DNA of 64,000 bases, from the NCBI GenBank assembly GCA_030770425.1, contig JASJFT010000050.1, forward strand, positions 124,001 through 188,000. The letters are read 5' to 3'. The notes beneath the pieces were generated by a model. The model did no database searches, had not been told where the DNA came from, and saw only the letters and a list, made by a program, of their open reading frames with translations. Made by a program: the position numbers and the translations under genes. The DNA comes from Darksidea phi. Taxonomy: Eukaryota > Ascomycota > Dothideomycetes > Pleosporales > Lentitheciaceae. Positions 1 to 9,972 of the stretch are shown here, piece by piece (position 1 is the stretch's first letter; each line of letters begins with the position of its first letter).

Positions 1-43
1 TTTCTATGTGCGATGATGTGGAGGCTCATCTCTAGACTTTTGG

Positions 44-1651
44 TTACTGCGCGCGTTGAGGTCGCAGCATCTGATAGCATTCCTTGAGGAAGGGTAGTTC
101 AAACATGAGCACGTTGACGCCGATGATTACACCCAGCGCTCCGATACCTGCAAGCTCACCCACAACGCCATATCTAGAAAGATATTGCTCAACCGGCTTA
201 CTCTTAAGCAGATACCGCATAAACGGCGCGATCGCCATCTTAGTTGCATCGGGCAGAATATCTCCTACACTCCACCACGAGCCTGTGTCCCTGAAAAACC
301 GCTTGATGTACAAGACGTTAAAAATGATCCTGAGTCCCATGTTGACAATGTTGGCAGCAACGACTCCACTACCGCCCCATTGCAGTTGGCCGATGAAGAA
401 CCATGCACTGGCGGCGAATACGAGGAAGAAAGACGCCATGCTGAGGGACTGTTTGTGTAGATCTGAGGTAGAGGCAACGGCGGCGACGAATGCTTCGGTC
501 ACACCATTGAAGGCGAGAAAAGGGATGTAGTAGCAGTATGTTTGGAGGACGGTGGATGCAGATGTTGAGGACCATCTCTTTCCTGCTATCATTGAGAGAA
601 GCAGCGGCGCGAGAGGCGGTCCGATGGTGACGGCGAAGAGGGACATGATGGAGTAAAGGCGGAGAATCATCGTGAGGGTTTTTGAGGCTTGGGCTAAGGA
701 TCTCCTTTGCGATCTTGCATCTGAAGCCGTGGTTTCGGCGGTGATGGGTCGGCAGTGCGCGCAGAGTTTGGCGAAGAGGTTTCGGCTGCTTTCCTCAATG
801 GGTTGGAAGAGCATGCGGGCAATCAGGCCGCCGTAGTTGGCCGCGAGGGCGTAGGCTCCTTGGTCTGCGAGAGAAGCGAGGCTTGTGATAAGGAGCGAGT
901 CACCTTGCGTCAGAACGTACTTCAACGATGATTGAAGAGTGAGGGATCCGGTGAGTCGTAGTAGTGGGACCGAAAAGTGATTCAAGACAACCGGCGCCTC
1001 TCTTGTCGACTGAACTTGCTTCGGCAGCAGTGAGAATCTCCCCTTGGTAGCGACTGGCCACATCTTGAACGTATACACGCCTAGCAACGCCATCGCATAC
1101 GCCAACTGCCCAACCGCAAACGGCAAGACGCCTACATCAATCTCATACCAACTCGCTAGCACCGCAGCTCCACACGTCCCCAGACACCTCAGAATTGTCG
1201 CAGTACTCTCAGCTGAAGCTCTTACTTTATAGAGGAGTTTCTGCTGTACCGCTGAAAACGCGGGCTCAGTCAACAGCTCCACAAACGTAGCCAAACAGTA
1301 CAAACTCAGAGCGTCGATAAAGTACGGGACACTTGGCGTTTCTTTGGAAATCCATAGCAGGGCGAGACTATAGATTAGGGGAATGCCGAAGAAGACCGCG
1401 AGGTAGGAGAGGTTGATTACGGTTTGGATATTGTGGGCTTGGCGCTGGAGGGCTACTCGCAAGCTTTCGCGGGCAAAGTACAGAACGGATATGGAAAAGA
1501 GCTCTAGTTGTGCAGAGATGCCTAGTAACTCTGGCGATAAGAAGCGGAGGAGGATCTGGTTGACGGCGAAAGTGAGCGCCCGTGATCCGACCTGGAGGAG
1601 GATGAGAAATGTGGCTCCTTTGGCTGACGCGGAGAGGATTGAGTTTGACAT
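44..1651 (-). CDS. RFT1: RFT1-family oligosaccharide-lipid flippase
   Basis: Single-exon gene for 535 residues, close to the usual 530-575 for Rft1. An upstream in-frame Met at 1687 exists, but the start at 1651 ([17 protein letters not shown]) places the first hydrophobic helix where family members have it. Seen: about a dozen hydrophobic stretches, the N-terminal segment with [20 protein letters not shown] typical of Rft1, and a short polar tail. Known of the family: an ER membrane protein of the MOP/MATE-like fold needed for Man5GlcNAc2-PP-dolichol to reach the luminal leaflet for N-glycosylation; whether it is itself the flippase is debated. It lies head-to-head with the GNAT gene, about 290 bp apart. 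No frameshift seen. Function is inferred from overall resemblance. Confidence 0.9.
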   Translation of the reverse strand: MSNSILSASAKGATFLILLQVGSRALTFAVNQILLRFLSPELLGISAQLELFSISVLYFARESLRVALQRQAHNIQTVINLSYLAVFFGIPLIYSLALLWISKETPSVPYFIDALSLYCLATFVELLTEPAFSAVQQKLLYKVRASAESTATILRCLGTCGAAVLASWYEIDVGVLPFAVGQLAYAMALLGVYTFKMWPVATKGRFSLLPKQVQSTREAPVVLNHFSVPLLRLTGSLTLQSSLKYVLTQGDSLLITSLASLADQGAYALAANYGGLIARMLFQPIEESSRNLFAKLCAHCRPITAETTASDARSQRRSLAQASKTLTMILRLYSIMSLFAVTIGPPLAPLLLSMIAGKRWSSTSASTVLQTYCYYIPFLAFNGVTEAFVAAVASTSDLHKQSLSMASFFLVFAASAWFFIGQLQWGGSGVVAANIVNMGLRIIFNVLYIKRFFRDTGSWWSVGDILPDATKMAIAPFMRYLLKSKPVEQYLSRYGVVGELAGIGALGVIIGVNVLMFELPFLKECYQMLRPQRAQ

Positions 1652-1941
1652 TTTAAAGCGGTGAGGAAAGCCGCCTCGAATGCACAAGGGAACGATGCGC
1701 TTCCTTAAAGGCTATTCAGGAAGGCATCGCGATCGGGGGTCGGGGATGTTCCGCAGCTGCGCAAATGGTAGAAACCCGAAACCCAGAATGTCGGTGTCTT
1801 AAAGGGGCTAGCGTATTGCCCTCTCCGAAACTGTATCAGCATGAATATGCAGCTGTGATTCATTCGACCTGACTCTTAAGCACCACGCCAGTCGTCGCAC
1901 AATGTCTGCCTCAAATTCTCCTTTTGCTAGAGTACGTGAAT

Positions 1942-2590
1942 ATGGTGATTGTCGATCCAAAGATTGTGGCTAGGACGGAGAGATTGCTCATCAGGCCGCT
2001 GGTGATGCAAGATGCTGAGGATGTTGTGCTCATGCGGAGCCACGCAGAGGTCATGAAGCATACGTGAGTTACTCCACTACAACTGAAAGCTTTTCTAACT
2101 AAGCGATAGGCCCATTCTCCCCTCCGATGACATCGAGAAATGTAAAGCATGGATCCAAGGCTGTCACGACCGCGACAATTGCTGGAACTTCGTCATCGAG
2201 CTGCTTCCCTCCGCCTCCTCTACTCTCTGTGAAACGTCTACCGACCCTCGCGTTATCGGTCTCATAGGCGCCGTCCGCGCCCCCGAAGTGGGCTACATGC
2301 TCAACCACAACTACTGGGGGAAAGGCTACGCGACTGAGGCACTGCGAGCTTTCATGCCGCTTTTCTTCGACCACTACTCTGGGGGCGAGCAGGGGAGATT
2401 CGAATTTGCGGAGGCCCATACGGACCCGGAACTTGTGGCGAGTCAAAAGGTGCTGGAAAAGGTGGGCTTTCGGCTCATTGAGAGGAGGGAGAAGGACTTT
2501 GAGAATCCTGTGCTGGGGATGAGGGATTCCTTGGTATATCGCATGGATCGGCCGGATGCTGCCACGCACGGGTCGCATACAACCTCGTAA
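1942..2590 (+). CDS. GNAT-family N-acetyltransferase (RimJ/RimL-like)
   Basis: Two exons, 1942-2063 and 2110-2590, joined over a 46-bp intron (donor gtgagt, branch ctaact, acceptor tag), give 200 residues. The ATG at 1942 is chosen because the ATG at 1902 runs into a stop after 23 codons. Seen: the N-terminal TERLLIRPLVMQDAEDVVLM of the RimJ/RimL type, then EVGYMLNHNYWGKGYATEAL, the acetyl-CoA pyrophosphate-binding motif A (here GKGYA for R/QxxGxG/A), and the downstream VASQKVLEKVGF typical of motif B. These enzymes transfer acetyl from acetyl-CoA to amino groups of small molecules or proteins; the substrate cannot be told. It probably shares a promoter region with RFT1 upstream. Typical fungal single-domain member, with nothing odd. 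Confidence 0.86.
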
Positions 2591-2988
2591 GAAAGAGTTG
2601 GTATCCAGCGTTGGACGTTACTTGGGACGCTCGTGCGAGGCCACACCAAAAGAAAGGGGGTACATTTGCCTGTCAGTTAACTAGAGACTCCATCGCTTTC
2701 CTATTGTATAGATGTGAGAGCGAAAGCTATACATAAACGGAGGACGCTGTACTATCCTATCTCCTATAGATGGACTATGGCCACTATCTGAATTGAAAGG
2801 CTCAGATTTTCCCTATCTTTCCTCCTCGCCTTTCTTCCGTTCAATATGCGAGTTCATGCGCCCGGGAATCGCCCCAGAAGCCTGTTGCTTGACACGCGGC
2901 ACTGGGTGGCAATCTTCGGGAATTTCCTCCAGAAATCTTAGGGCTTCTCGCTAGTTCGCCTTTCCCAGCCTACAAGTAGGCAACCATA

Positions 2989-3181
2989 ATGACAGCTGGC
3001 TTCATTGAACGCCTCACGGACGGTTATCCTCCGAGCATAGTCAACGCAGGTACGCCTCCTATTTGACTCATCCTACACGTACTCTTACCGAGTTTTCCGA
3101 TGACACGGCACAGGACAGGCGTTCATGGATCTACACAAGTATATGCTGACGTCCATGGAGCGATTATGCCCCGAATCGTAG
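2989..3181 (+). CDS. Possible 42-residue spliced small protein
   Basis: Not recognised. An ATG at 2989 opens 20 codons, followed by a good donor (gtacgc at 3050) and, 64 bp later, an acceptor (cacag ending 3113). Splicing exons 2989-3049 and 3114-3181 gives 42 residues beginning MTAGFIERLTDGYPPSIVNA and ending RLCPES. The composition is protein-like, not low complexity, and the splice keeps the frame. It could equally be the 5' remnant of a longer decayed gene, since the next 900 bp hold no convincing exons. RNA evidence would decide. Confidence 0.3.
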
Positions 3182-4060
3182 CCCTGTGACTCAAGCGCAT
3201 CGTGGATACAAAGTCTAAGTCCGATCCTAGGCCTAAGATTCCTTTACGCCCTGCAGCCCTGACTCTTCCAACACCCGCGCCCCCATCTGGTACCTGGAGC
3301 ATCAATTTTTTTGAGGCTATGTTGGCTGCAGGCTGAACCCCTGACCTCTACGCCCAATTATTGCATGGCGAGGCGCAGCATCTGCACACCATCGTATTGG
3401 TATTGGCCAGATATCGCCAACATAACAGCCCCCGCCACATCGAGCGCACCAACCCATTTACAAATCCCTGTTCTCGGAAGCCGACAGTCTCAAGGCGCTT
3501 GCTGTGGTGTGTTGTGTTTCTAAATCGGCAATCCATGCCGACCGTGCCGCTTTTGGCGCCCGTGAGGCTTCCCCGCCCCTAATTACATTAGGCAGCCCGC
3601 TGTGTGAGGCCCTAGCCTTATACCTTTGCGTCGGTGCGAGATGTCTCGGTACCGTTTTAAGCACGCGTACGTAGAGCCGCCTGACCTACCTTATATACTT
3701 TATTGGTACGCATCTTCCAGGGTACCAATACATAGCCCACTAGGCAGCATTTGCATCCGTTTCAAACGTGGCTTGTTTCACTCACGCAAAGTCCGCGCGC
3801 TTCAGATTCGCCCTCTGTTGGAGGCCTCGAGGAGCGAGTCATACCATATATATTGCGTTTAGTGCTGTCGACACGCCTATAGCCACATCACATACTCGGA
3901 CATCCAAACGAACCAAGCAGTCTTGCCACCCTCAACAGGCCATCTACTTCGACAACCTTGCTTCTTGCACAACGCGCAGATTTCGGCTGCTGGCCGCAGA
4001 ACGTATTTGACATAACAGCCGCTAAGGGCAATTGGGAGGAGCAGTCCAACGCCGCCTATC
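3182..4060. other. Intergenic region before the patatin gene
   Basis: About 880 bp with no reading frame I can support; the short frames here overlap each other on both strands without domain signatures. It must hold the promoter of the downstream phospholipase gene. No repeats or RNA genes seen. Confidence 0.5.
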
Positions 4061-6121
4061 ATGGAATTTTCAAACGCGGAGACAAACCCCCATGCGCCGT
4101 TGCGCCTCCTATCTCTCGATGGAGGAGGCGTACGAGGTCTGTCCTCACTCATGGTGCTCGATGACCTGATGGAGAATATCGCACAAGAAGAAAAAAGAAT
4201 AGGAAAGCGACCGAAGAGCGATACCACACCTCTAAAACCCTGCGACTATTTCGACTTAATAGGCGGTACGAGCACTGGCGGGATCATCGCAATTCTCCTA
4301 TCACGATTACGCCTCGATTGCAAGCAGTGTATTAATATATACACAAAGCTCGCAGAAGACATCTTCAAACATGACAAATCTATACAGCTGTTTGGTGTCA
4401 AGATACCGACAGGCGGTAGTCGATTCTCAGGTGCTGTTCTTGAGCGGGCGATTAAGCAGGCTTTGGTTGACCTGAAGTATGATCCTGATGAGCTGATGTG
4501 GGATGATTCTCTTTTTGAAGAGGTTCCAGAGAACGATCTGCCAAGAGATAGCATCTGGTCAGAAACTATTCCAGACCTCATGAGCGAGAGCCCTGTAGCT
4601 ACATTGAAGAATGCCGCAGGCGCATTGCTCAAGGATGTCAGCATACCAGGAACAAGCAACATTGCCGACGAGGAACGGCCAATACCACGCACCGATGACC
4701 TCTTTGCCGAATCCAAGCCGTTCAGACGAGATACGTGGAAACTTCACCCTCGACTGAGCGTCCACAAAAAGAAAAATGCCAGAGGCTGCCGCGGCTTCGT
4801 CCTTACATCGCTCAAAAACGCCCTCGGCCTCCCAAGACTCCTATCCACCTATGACCCCAATGATCGAACGACTCGTATTTGGGAGGCCCTCCGCGCGACC
4901 TCAGCAGCACCCACCTTTTTTGAAGAGATGCAGTTTGGTACACCCAAAGTGACATACCTCGACGGCGGCGTAGGCTTCAACAATCCCTGCGCAGAAGTTG
5001 ACTATGCCGCAAAAGCCCTCTGGGAAGGGCGGTCTATTGGCGTAATAGTCTCCGTCGGCACTGGTCTACAATCCATCCCCTCTGTGGGAAAGACTGCTTC
5101 CTGGTTGCCATTCGGCCTCGGGACAGACATCGCATTAGCACAAGCCCTGATAGGAATGGCAACCAGCACAGCGCGGGTAGATAATGAGATGAAGCGTATG
5201 TATTACAACACCTCCACCCGCTACTACCGCTTCGACGTCGACCGCGGTCTCGCAAACATCAGTTTGGAGCAATGGATGAGGGAAGACGAAATGGCAGCGC
5301 TTACCGAACAATACATGCGAGATGCTAAGCAACTCCATACAGCACGTCAATTTGGCGAGATAGTGGCCAAATTATCTGCGCTGCCACCAAAGTTTGAAAT
5401 CGGCCCCAAGCATTTCCGCGTGGGTATGGATGGGCGTGGGCTTATAGACCAGTCCTTTCAGCTTGTACAGGTGGATTTCAAGACGGGCATGCCGCTAGGT
5501 GTCGTCTCGTATCTCGAAGACCTGCCTCGCATGAGCCAATTCCGCACAGGTTCACCGTCAGGCGAAGGCGGCTCAGCAGTGGACGAGGATGGCAAGCCTA
5601 AGAAGATATACCCAGTAGCAGAAGACCTTGACCACGACGGCCGGCGTGAAGAAGCAGCCGTGTATCAGTGTATACGTACCGACAACGTCTGCCTCCGCAC
5701 TGTCAAAACAGGCATCCCCCAGGGACGGTACCGCGTCCGGTTCATCGCCTCCTTCCACAACAGTAACCATACGCCACCCCACGACCTCGTCTTCTCAGTC
5801 GGCAAACCCTTCGACGCAACGACGTTCTCGCAACGATGTGTAGACGTGCACATTACGCCTGACGTCGTTCCCGTGCTCTTGTACCCCGACGCGGTGAGGG
5901 TTCGCGTAGGCAAAGAACGGTACACGGAGAACAAGGGAAAGGGCTGGCTTGAAATCGAAGGGGACGTTGAGGTTAACGTTGGGTTGGATGGAGCTCTTGG
6001 TTTCGTGATTAGTAAGAAGTACGAAGAAGATGTCTTTGTGGATGGCTGGAGCTTTGGCGGTGTAAGATTGGAGCCTGTATTTGGAAAAGGGAATGAGATT
6101 TTAACGAAGAGTTTGATCTGA
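4061..6121 (+). CDS. Patatin-like phospholipase with long C-terminal extension
   Basis: Intronless, 686 residues. The patatin fold is clear: oxyanion-hole motif DGGGVRG at residues 20-26, nucleophile elbow GGTSTGG with Ser71 in GxSxG, and the catalytic aspartate in DGGVGFNNP at about residue 301, so the Ser-Asp dyad is complete. Known of the family: acyl-ester hydrolysis of phospholipids or galactolipids (calcium-independent PLA2 type), usually cytosolic or membrane-associated. The catalytic part ends near residue 450. The remaining 230 residues are beta-rich, with an acidic linker and a motif (GWLEIEG ... VFVDGWSFGGVRLEPVFG) that resembles a beta-sandwich of the phloem-protein-2 type; that likeness is tentative. 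No transmembrane segment or signal peptide. In many fungi patatins of this class sit in NLR-like or stand-alone form; here there is no NB-ARC or repeat domain. Confidence 0.9.
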   Translation: MEFSNAETNPHAPLRLLSLDGGGVRGLSSLMVLDDLMENIAQEEKRIGKRPKSDTTPLKPCDYFDLIGGTSTGGIIAILLSRLRLDCKQCINIYTKLAEDIFKHDKSIQLFGVKIPTGGSRFSGAVLERAIKQALVDLKYDPDELMWDDSLFEEVPENDLPRDSIWSETIPDLMSESPVATLKNAAGALLKDVSIPGTSNIADEERPIPRTDDLFAESKPFRRDTWKLHPRLSVHKKKNARGCRGFVLTSLKNALGLPRLLSTYDPNDRTTRIWEALRATSAAPTFFEEMQFGTPKVTYLDGGVGFNNPCAEVDYAAKALWEGRSIGVIVSVGTGLQSIPSVGKTASWLPFGLGTDIALAQALIGMATSTARVDNEMKRMYYNTSTRYYRFDVDRGLANISLEQWMREDEMAALTEQYMRDAKQLHTARQFGEIVAKLSALPPKFEIGPKHFRVGMDGRGLIDQSFQLVQVDFKTGMPLGVVSYLEDLPRMSQFRTGSPSGEGGSAVDEDGKPKKIYPVAEDLDHDGRREEAAVYQCIRTDNVCLRTVKTGIPQGRYRVRFIASFHNSNHTPPHDLVFSVGKPFDATTFSQRCVDVHITPDVVPVLLYPDAVRVRVGKERYTENKGKGWLEIEGDVEVNVGLDGALGFVISKKYEEDVFVDGWSFGGVRLEPVFGKGNEILTKSLI

Positions 6122-6362
6122 GGAAGCAGCGGGTGGGCCTTGGAAAGCGGGACCTGCTTACCTCTGGAGAGCATCGGCTTGTAAGCTTCCACTCAATCGA
6201 ATCGAGCATCTGGTGGAGGACTACAACTAGAGTTGTGTCGGGATAGCATTTTAACGGCGTTGAAGAGTAGGCGTAAGTCATCCAAAGGCTCAGTTAAAGC
6301 AACTCCATTTCATCATGTATAACAAATAGAACATTGCATATCCATCCTTATTCACCGTTCCA

Positions 6363-7960
6363 CTAATTACTCGCAAAGGCACAGTTCCCTAAATCCCTCT
6401 TCTCCACCTTTGCCTCTGGTCTGATGTCGAAATCAAAGATATCGATAGGGACACCCATTGTCGTGCAGGCATTGGGTATATCAACAATACCAGCTATATG
6501 ACCCTGAACGGGAGCACACGAGAGGAGGAGGTAAATCTGGTAGTCGTTGTAGCCTGGATGATATCAGCATTGCTGTTCCGCACAAACAAAAATATCATAA
6601 CTTACCATATCGGCGCAAGTACTCAATAACCCTCAAACACGTCTGCCGATACGCAACCGTAGCATCCATATAATGCTGCTTCCCGTTCTCATCTACCGAG
6701 AAGCCCTCAAAGTAGATATACCGTCCAGGCCCAAATTGCGGTTCTACAGGTCCAGGGATGTAGATCGGACTCTTCATCGCTAACTGTTTCATCCCATCTT
6801 TCATGACACTGAACTTGATAGTGATAACCCCTGCCATTTCAATAGCGCCACAGAAACTAATTTCGCCATCCCCTTGCGAGTAGTGTAAGTCCCCCACTGA
6901 GAACTTGGCGCCCTTTACGTGGACGGGGAGGTATACCTTACTGCCCCTCGACAAATTCTTGATGTCGCAATTCCCACCGTGTTCGGGGCGACCGGGAATG
7001 GTGCGCGCGCCCTCCTTACCAATCTTTTCTTTGATGTCGTCAGATGCGGAGCCTGCGTGAACAGATTGTGGGTTGGGAGCCAGAGCGACGTCTCGGTCGA
7101 GGTGGCTGTGGGTGGAGATGAGTTCGGCTTCACGCTTGTTCCACGTCTCGAGGACTTCTGAGGAGGGTGCGCAGCCCAGGATGCCCGGGTGGATGAGGCC
7201 GGCAAAACGGACGCCAGGAATGTGGCGAGAGGAGCAGAAGATACCTTCAAAGTCCCAGATAGCTTTGGCCCTATTTATCACCATTAAATCCGGGCTCAAC
7301 TTCTATAAATCCCGGGTGAAATATCACGGGGTAAACTCACGGTTTAGGATACAGCTCATCCAAAAACCCACCACCATTCTCCTTCGCAAACACTCCCGTG
7401 AATCCCCACGGTTGCTCTTGCATCGGCTGCACATCCTGAATCTCAACCAGCAGGATGTCGCCTGGCTCTGCGCTCTCCACTAAGAAGGGCTGTTAGCTAG
7501 GAAACCCTATCATATAGGACCCATTCACTCTGCCTGAGCACGGGCCTCACATCCTCGGTATATAAGGCCCTAAGCTCAGTACATAAGTAGATCAATCAAT
7601 CATACTCTACCCACCTAAGAAGGGCCCCGTCAGGTAGTGTACGCGTGTGAGGTCGACATCCCTAACGTCGTCTGCAGAGTCATTATTCCCGATTTGGCCG
7701 CCGGTCCAGTCGACGCATTCAATTTTCACAGTTTCATTGTTTTTGATGGTGCCGCAGAAGGGTACTGTAGAAGAATTAGTGGAAGGGATGCGTTCATCGG
7801 CTTCGAGGGGTCGTACCATCTGGATGCCAACGATTCTGTTGGATGATCAGCTACCAATGGGCGCAAACATAAATTACATGCTTACATGCAGGCATTCCTG
7901 CTCAGCAGCGGGCTTGTCCAAGGACACTTTGGCCGCGCAGCGAATCTCCTGCTTACCCAT
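6363..7960 (-). CDS. Formamidase/acetamidase (FmdA/AmdA family)
   Basis: Six exons: 7886-7960, 7817-7835, 7615-7764, 7341-7479, 6606-7270 and 6363-6553, giving 412 residues, the normal family length. Exon 2 is only 19 nt but encodes the conserved HNRWHPD segment, so it is certainly used. Seen in order: HNRWHPD, VKIECVDWTGGQIGNNDSADDV, HYLTGPF, ESAEPGDILLVEIQD, KAIWDFEGIFCSSRHIPGVR, HPGILGCAPS, the metal-site stretch FSVGDLHYSQGDGEISFCGA, and the C-terminal YLLLSCAPVQGHIAGIVDIP. The family hydrolyses formamide or short amides to ammonia and the acid, a cytosolic nitrogen-scavenging step. The third intron (7480-7614, 135 bp) is longer than the others and is flanked by an 11-bp direct repeat (see findings). 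Both catalytic-region motifs look intact. Confidence 0.92.
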
Positions 7961-8407
7961 TGCGATGCAGTATAGGAAACGATAACCGTTATAACCAGAG
8001 GAAGCTTTCAAAGGTCAGTGAAGGAGGTTGGCGTATGAGAGATGAAACGAAGTGAGAAAGGTGCATTAGATATAGGAAGTTACGTGCGGGGAACCAAGCA
8101 GGTCTGGCTCTTCCATTGATAAACCCCATCTCTTGTCTCCGTGGAGCCTAGCTTCAAGCCAGTCCTTGATGAATGGATGAACAAGGAAGTTGATAAGCTC
8201 AAGCACAACCAAAGCCGTTACGTATCGTCGGAAGCTGCAGCGATTTGCAGCGATTAGGAGAAGTTGTAGCCCCGCTGCGGGGTACTACCACACCTATCAA
8301 AACAACTATCATCATCGTGCAGCCGAGGCTAATGTCTTCGTTATCTTATGGGCACTATGAATTTCTATAGTAGTATATACGTGTACTGAAAAACCCAATG
8401 CGGTACT
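7961..8407. other. Intergenic region between amidase start and UsgS-like 3' end
   Basis: About 450 bp. It serves as the amidase promoter and the 3' flank of the next minus-strand gene. GATA motifs such as agatag/ggtatc were not counted rigorously. No coding signal or repeat noticed. Confidence 0.5.
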
Positions 8408-9650
8408 TTAGCTGAATTGCTTTCTCGGAGTCTGTCGAACTTCAGACCGATTCTTTTCCTTCGCCATCTCGATGTTGTGGGCATCCATATTCTGCCATGG
8501 AAGATTAAGAAACTCGTGCTTGTTCTTCCATCGAAGTGACTCCTGCTTGTATGCTTCGGCTTCGGATGGAGGCGGCGGCGGCTCCGTGACCTTGGTGATA
8601 AGGTAGGCCGTTGAGGCTTCGGCAAGTCCATAGATCAAAACGCCAACCAAGGGTATCTTGACAAAGACGTAGAACCCAAGACCAAAGCCGAAAAGGACGC
8701 CGGCACGATCTTTAAACCAAAGCTTCTTCTGTTCCTTATTGTAATGCACGCGTGCGAAGTATGGCTCAAGCTAGAACAGGATTAGCTAAGTTGTTGTCGC
8801 GTAGATTGTATTAACTTACAAGCTCACGCATCAATGTCCTCGAAGAGAAATAAGACTGGAGGAACATGACCAAGTATTTCCGCGGAACGAGAAGTGATCC
8901 TGCGAAAATTGCCATGGCTGGTTGGGGTCCGACGGCGTTTTGGAAAGTGTAGAAACTCGCGGCTGGGAGCACGAAGCGTCCAACATACGGAACATATGAC
9001 AGAGCCAATACAGCCAGGGAGATGCCTGCTTTACGGCCGTACTTGATAGCAAAGACAGTGATAGTCTGCTTCAATGGTGTTCTCTTTTCCGGCTTCAGTC
9101 CATGTGTTGGGTACATTTGCAGATTTGGATAGTAGAGAGCGCGTAGATTGTGGGGATCTTCGGACTTGTGCTTCTGGATATACGTCTGGTCAACCCAACG
9201 CAAACTGTCCATAAACATCTGGTCCAGGGTCGGGGTGATGTAGCGCATAAGCGTCATTAGGAAGAAGGGCACTTGGAGAACTGAATGTTCCAGGAAGTGT
9301 AATCCTTTGGTCACTGCATCGTCCCATTGCGCATGCTCCATGTTGACTATGAAAGAAAGGATCCATAGCAAAACTCTGACCCCCACTATCTGCAATGTCG
9401 TCAGATGTGCTCTTAATATAACAAGAGTATCACCTACGGGAATGGCAACTATCAAACGAATAGCAAAGCCGGCAGCAACGGCCAATGCTGCCTGGCGATA
9501 GTGCGTGGACGTGAAGAGGCCGGGATTTTGGAGAGCGCGGTGTACTGTAAAGCTTACTTAGCAGGCTCCTTGTTGTGGACTCTGGAAGCGCATACCGCCG
9601 ACAAGGGTGAGCTGAGCCCCGCGTAGGATTGCATTCGGATCAAAATTCAT
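8408..9650 (-). CDS. Conserved fungal membrane protein, UsgS-like
   Basis: Four exons: 9596-9650, 9438-9544, 8820-9389 and 8408-8770, giving 364 residues. The 48-bp second intron is in frame and stop-free, so it could be mistaken for coding, but its gtaggt/gcag borders and the restored RLIVAIP-IVGVRVLLW joint favour splicing. Seen: start MNFDPNAILRGAQLTLVG, then RALQNPGLFTSTHYRQAALA, hydrophobic helices, and the very conserved EHSVLQVPFFLMTLMRYITP. At least four membrane segments, with a polar C-terminal tail rich in Pro, Glu and Lys. This matches, from memory, the fungal proteins annotated as transmembrane protein UsgS; their biochemical role is unknown. Divergent from INP1 with about 320 bp between the two starts. 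Confidence 0.82.
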
Positions 9651-9972
9651 GGTGGTGATCTCCCACGCCGCTCGATGTGTGAGGGTGTTGACGAAAGCTG
9701 ATGGCTGTGCGAAGGAACAGGCGGATCTCCATGACGTACAGAGGCCCAAGCTCGTCGGCCTATGAGAGCGAAGTGTGTGAGCCATTGGGAGCTTGACGCT
9801 TCTACGGCGCTTCGCTTTTGTTTACTGTGCATTTTCCCTACACGGGCAGCTCGAGGCTGTTTACGACACTGCTACAAACATCGAAAGATTAAGCAAGACC
9901 GTGGTATGAGCGACCGCTGATCGGCTTGAAACCTAACCTTCCTTGGCGCCGGGCGATCGAAGCACGAGAACC
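9651..9972. promoter_or_regulatory. Divergent promoter region, UsgS-like / INP1
   Basis: 320 bp between two head-to-head starts. Both genes must be driven from here. No clear TATA box; no other feature seen. Confidence 0.45.

Noticed and set aside
5665..6192. 175-codon frame on the minus strand
   Set aside because: Antisense shadow of the patatin gene; Ser/Thr/Pro-rich, no domain.
9390..9437. In-frame 48-bp stretch of the UsgS-like gene read as coding
   Set aside because: It has gtaggt/gcag borders, and removing it restores the conserved hydrophobic helix, so I treat it as an intron.
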